A stretch of 14,677 bases of DNA from Methanobrevibacter sp. (GTDB lineage Archaea; Methanobacteriota; Methanobacteria; Methanobacteriales; Methanobacteriaceae): assembly GCA_016291275.1 (NCBI GenBank), contig JAEEWY010000016.1:1-14677 (forward strand). Reading direction: 5' to 3'. The number at the start of each line of letters is the position of its first letter. The first letter of the stretch is position 1. Positions 12,163 through 14,677 of the stretch are shown piece by piece. The position numbers and the translations under genes are program-made. The notes under the pieces were generated by a model. That model had not been told where the DNA came from. It worked only from the letters and a program-made list of their open reading frames with translations, and did no database searches.

Positions 12163-13572
12163 TTGAAAAAGACAAAGATTATAGCAAGCATTGGTCCAGC
12201 ATCTGATTCTGTTGAAACAATGACTGAAATGGTTAATAACGGCATGGATTGTGCACGAATTAACCTTAGTCACGCTACAGAAGAGAGCATATTGAAAACA
12301 ATAGAAGTTATCAGGGAAGTTCGTAAGATATGCAATCGGCCTATTGCCATTATGTATGACACCAAAGGGCCGGAATTCAGAACATTGGAATTTGAATCTG
12401 AAGGAGTGACTCTACAAAAGGGAGATACCATTAGGATGAGCAAGACATGCATACTCGGCAATGAAGAAGAATTCGGAGTCAATCATAGTGAAGCAATCGA
12501 CTTGATAGAAGTGGGAAACAAGGTGCTTATAGACAATGCTCTTCTTGAATTGGAAGTAATAGAAAAGCAAGAGGACCATGTTGTTTTGGAAGCTTTAGGA
12601 GATGGAGACATTAAAAACCATAAGACAGTTAATGTTCCTGGAGTTGACTTGAAATTGGATTTCATTAGCGAAGCTGATGAAAGGGATATCTCCTTTGCAG
12701 CAAAGCATTCCTGTGACTATTTGGCTTTATCCTTTGTAACTTCAAAAGAGGATGTTATTGCAGCACATGAAATAATTGAAGAATCCGGTGGAGATGCTCT
12801 AATCATTTCAAAAATTGAAAGCAACAAGGGAATTGAAAATATAGATGAGATCATTGAAGTCTCTGATGGAATCATGGTGGCTCGTGGAGACTTGGGAGTG
12901 GAAGTTTCATTGGAGAAATTGCCAATGCTTCAAAAGGGAATCATTAAAAAATGCCGTGAAAAGGGCAAATTCGCTATCGTTGCTACTGAAATGCTTGCTT
13001 CAATGTATGAAAGCCCAAGACCTACAAGAGCTGAAGTTTCAGATGTGGCTAATGCAATATTGGACGGAACCGATTGCGTCATGCTATCTGGAGAAACCAC
13101 TGTTGGAAAGCATCCGGTTGAATCCGTTGAAATAATGAGCAGAATCTGCAAATATGTTGAATCAACTATCGATTATACAAAGCATACTGCATATAAGGGA
13201 ACAATAGAAGTTAGCGATACTATTGCCAAATTGGTTATAGAGGCAGTTGAATATTTAGACATTAAATTGATAGTCACACCTACCATGACCGGTTACACTG
13301 CACGTAAGATCAGTAATTTCAGGCCAAACCCCCTTATATTAGCATGCTGCCCATCTAAGCATATTGCTGAGAAAGTGGTTTTGAACTTTGGAGTCAAGGC
13401 TGTGATAACAGACATATTCAGCAACACCTCAGAAATGGCAAGGAACCTTAAGAAAATAGCCAAAGAGGAATTCAATTTGAATAAAGGGGATTTAATAGTG
13501 ATTACTGGAGGATTCCCATTAGGAGAAAGTGAAAAAACTAATTCCATAAGAATAGCAGAAATAGATTTCTAA
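12163..13572 (+). CDS. pyk: Pyruvate kinase
   Basis: Pyruvate kinase converts phosphoenolpyruvate and ADP to pyruvate and ATP. The 469-residue protein covers the full barrel (A/B) and C-terminal domains. Visible marks are TKIIASIGPAS (4-14), ARINLSHA (31-38) with R32 and N34, YDTKGPEFRT (65-74) at the start of the B domain, ISKIES (215-220) with K217 and E219, ARGDLGVE (240-247) with metal ligand D243, and PTRAEVSDVANAILDGTDCVMLSGET (287-312). The segment ATEMLASM (274-281) has Glu where most family members, as I recall, have Gln; this is a mild variation. The protein ends soon after ITGGFPLGE, so there is no extra PEP-utiliser domain. The start is TTG at 12163, eight bases after GGAG (12151-12154); the ATG at 12155 is out of frame and hits a stop after three codons. 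It has its own promoter and appears monocistronic. Confidence 0.97.
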   Translation: MKKTKIIASIGPASDSVETMTEMVNNGMDCARINLSHATEESILKTIEVIREVRKICNRPIAIMYDTKGPEFRTLEFESEGVTLQKGDTIRMSKTCILGNEEEFGVNHSEAIDLIEVGNKVLIDNALLELEVIEKQEDHVVLEALGDGDIKNHKTVNVPGVDLKLDFISEADERDISFAAKHSCDYLALSFVTSKEDVIAAHEIIEESGGDALIISKIESNKGIENIDEIIEVSDGIMVARGDLGVEVSLEKLPMLQKGIIKKCREKGKFAIVATEMLASMYESPRPTRAEVSDVANAILDGTDCVMLSGETTVGKHPVESVEIMSRICKYVESTIDYTKHTAYKGTIEVSDTIAKLVIEAVEYLDIKLIVTPTMTGYTARKISNFRPNPLILACCPSKHIAEKVVLNFGVKAVITDIFSNTSEMARNLKKIAKEEFNLNKGDLIVITGGFPLGESEKTNSIRIAEIDF

Positions 13573-13707
13573 AAATGGAAACCTATATCAAAATCAGAAT
13601 TTAAAAACTTATTAATCAGTTCAATGATAAATAGTATTGAAATTAAGTGTTTAATTTAATCTTTTTTTAATTAAAATAAATGTAAATATTACTGCAAAGG
13701 TTTTAAT
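13573..13707 (+). terminator. Intergenic region after pyk with T-run and small inverted repeat
   Basis: TTCAAT (13620-13625) and ATTGAA (13636-13641) form a 6-bp inverted repeat with a 10-base loop, followed about 20 bases later by a T7 run at 13662-13668. The T-run is a plausible pyk terminator. The same 135 bases must also hold the promoter of the next gene, for which no single TATA box stands out. Confidence 0.4.
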
Positions 13708-14677
13708 ATGAATTTTCAAAGATTGTACGAAGATGATGCTTTAGAAGAAGAGATATATGATATTGTTTGCAAAGGCCAAGACCACATCGAAGCCATTAAA
13801 GAAAACAATTCTTATCCATATCATTATTTCCTTTCTCCAATAAGACACAACCTATTTCAATGGTACCCATTTAAGAAAGAATGTAGTTTACTGGAAATAG
13901 GTGCTGGCTATGGCCAACTAACCTCATTATTCACAAAAAAGCTTGACCATGTTGTTGCAGTGGAAGATAGCCAGTCAAAATGCAATCTCATTTCCAAAAG
14001 AGCGGAAGATGCAACTGTTTTGCTTTCTGATTTTGATGATATTCAAATGGAGGAAAAATTTGATTATATCGTCTTATGCAATATCTTTGAATATGCAAAA
14101 TCCTTTGTTGAATCTGAAAATCCTTATGTAGACTATCTAAACTATCTTAAAGGATTCTTAAAAGAGGATGGAGTCATCTTGCTTGCCATAAGCAATCGTA
14201 TAGGATTGAAATACTTTGCAGGGTATAAAGAGGAACATACAAACCAGCTGTTCAGTGGAATCAATGGATATGAAAATAATGATTCTGTTCAAACATTTTC
14301 AAAAAATGAGCTTGAAAACATCATAACAAATGCAGGTTTTTCAAATTACAAGTTCTTTTACCCATATCCAAATCATGAATTCCCTGAACTTGTCAATACT
14401 GACAAATTGATAAATGAAATCCCATTTACTGGAGCAAGCGAGTTTTCAAGGGAAAGATATCTCTTTTTTGATGAAAATAATTTCAATATGACATTATCAG
14501 AGGAAAATCTATCCCAATATTTCGCCAATTCATTCCTCGTTGAAATCAGGGCTTCAGATAAGGATTATCCAACAGACAATATGGATTTAATAAAAATAGG
14601 CGCACAACGAAAGGATGAGTTTAACATTTATACAATCATTTGGTCTGATGGAAAAGTATCAAAAACCCCTATTTCAG
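13708..14677 (+). CDS. Class I SAM-dependent methyltransferase, surface-polysaccharide type (3' end outside window)
   Basis: The 323 codons present encode a Rossmann-fold methyltransferase: motif I LLEIGAGYGQLT (61-72), the acidic V-E-D end of the next strand (85-87), SDFDDI (107-112), FDYIVLCNIFEYA (118-130) and LKEDGVILLAISNRIGLKYFAG (151-172). The entry MNFQRLYEDD, the segment YHYFLSPIRHNLFQWYPF (39-55), and EHTNQLFSGINGYENNDSVQTFSKNELENIITNAGF (176-211) resemble large methyltransferases of clostridial capsule and teichoic-acid-like gene clusters. In those, a kinase or glycosyltransferase part often follows; this recollection is not checked. The N-terminal part is complete and the sequence continues past the window, so a multidomain protein is possible. 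The ATG at 13708 follows AAAGG by 7 bases. Substrate unknown. Confidence 0.82.
   Translation, partial: MNFQRLYEDDALEEEIYDIVCKGQDHIEAIKENNSYPYHYFLSPIRHNLFQWYPFKKECSLLEIGAGYGQLTSLFTKKLDHVVAVEDSQSKCNLISKRAEDATVLLSDFDDIQMEEKFDYIVLCNIFEYAKSFVESENPYVDYLNYLKGFLKEDGVILLAISNRIGLKYFAGYKEEHTNQLFSGINGYENNDSVQTFSKNELENIITNAGFSNYKFFYPYPNHEFPELVNTDKLINEIPFTGASEFSRERYLFFDENNFNMTLSEENLSQYFANSFLVEIRASDKDYPTDNMDLIKIGAQRKDEFNIYTIIWSDGKVSKTPIS

Noticed and set aside
12155..12166. Tiny upstream reading frame (ATG CTA ATT TGA) overlapping the pyk TTG start
   Set aside because: It is only three codons, and its ATG directly follows the GGAG, too close for initiation. It is most likely a chance overlap with the binding site.

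Overview
The window looks like chromosomal DNA from a methanogenic archaeon of the order Methanobacteriales, most like Methanobrevibacter. The main reasons are an sn-glycerol-1-phosphate dehydrogenase (archaeal lipid backbone), an archaeal/eukaryotic-type prolyl-tRNA synthetase, a 2-phospho-L-lactate guanylyltransferase (coenzyme F420 synthesis), a UPF0179 protein, very AT-rich intergenic DNA, TATA-like boxes about 25-50 bases before starts, and GGTGAT-type ribosome binding sites placed 3-4 bases before starts. Genus assignment is inference from memory of these families.

Layout. 1-3268 is a leftward block: a pyridine nucleotide-disulfide oxidoreductase of the NADH oxidase/CoA-disulfide reductase type (cut by the window edge), rpiA, a nine-cysteine UPF0179 protein, and egsA. 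A 253-base divergent promoter region separates it from a rightward block at 3522-6553: proS, cofC and thiD. thiD converges on a leftward three-gene ABC importer of the nitrate/sulfonate/taurine (SsuABC/TauABC) type: substrate-binding protein, permease, ATPase (9444 to 6688). Behind the importer is a 700-base gene-empty AT-rich stretch ending in seven copies of a 12-bp tandem repeat. The repeat abuts the stop codon of a small leftward protein that has only the zinc ribbon and helix-turn-helix of an IS1595-type transposase. The rest is rightward: a long protein of the F420-0:glutamate ligase superfamily, pyruvate kinase, and the first 323 codons of a methyltransferase of a kind seen in surface-polysaccharide loci.

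Functionally this is mostly housekeeping: pentose phosphate isomerisation, archaeal lipid synthesis, proline charging, F420 and thiamine cofactors, glycolysis, and one solute importer. Three genes use non-ATG starts that the ribosome binding sites support (proS GTG, importer ATPase TTG, pyk TTG).

I found no CRISPR array, rRNA, tRNA or complete insertion sequence, and no clear case for a wholly new system. The best leads are the tandem repeat beside the catalytic-domain-less transposase-like protein, stem-loop plus T-tract structures after three leftward transcription units, the phased GTCAA/TTGAC repeats after the importer operon, the perfect inverted repeat at the predicted transcription start of the F420-ligase-like gene, and the uncertain importer substrate (thiamine pyrimidine or sulfonate).
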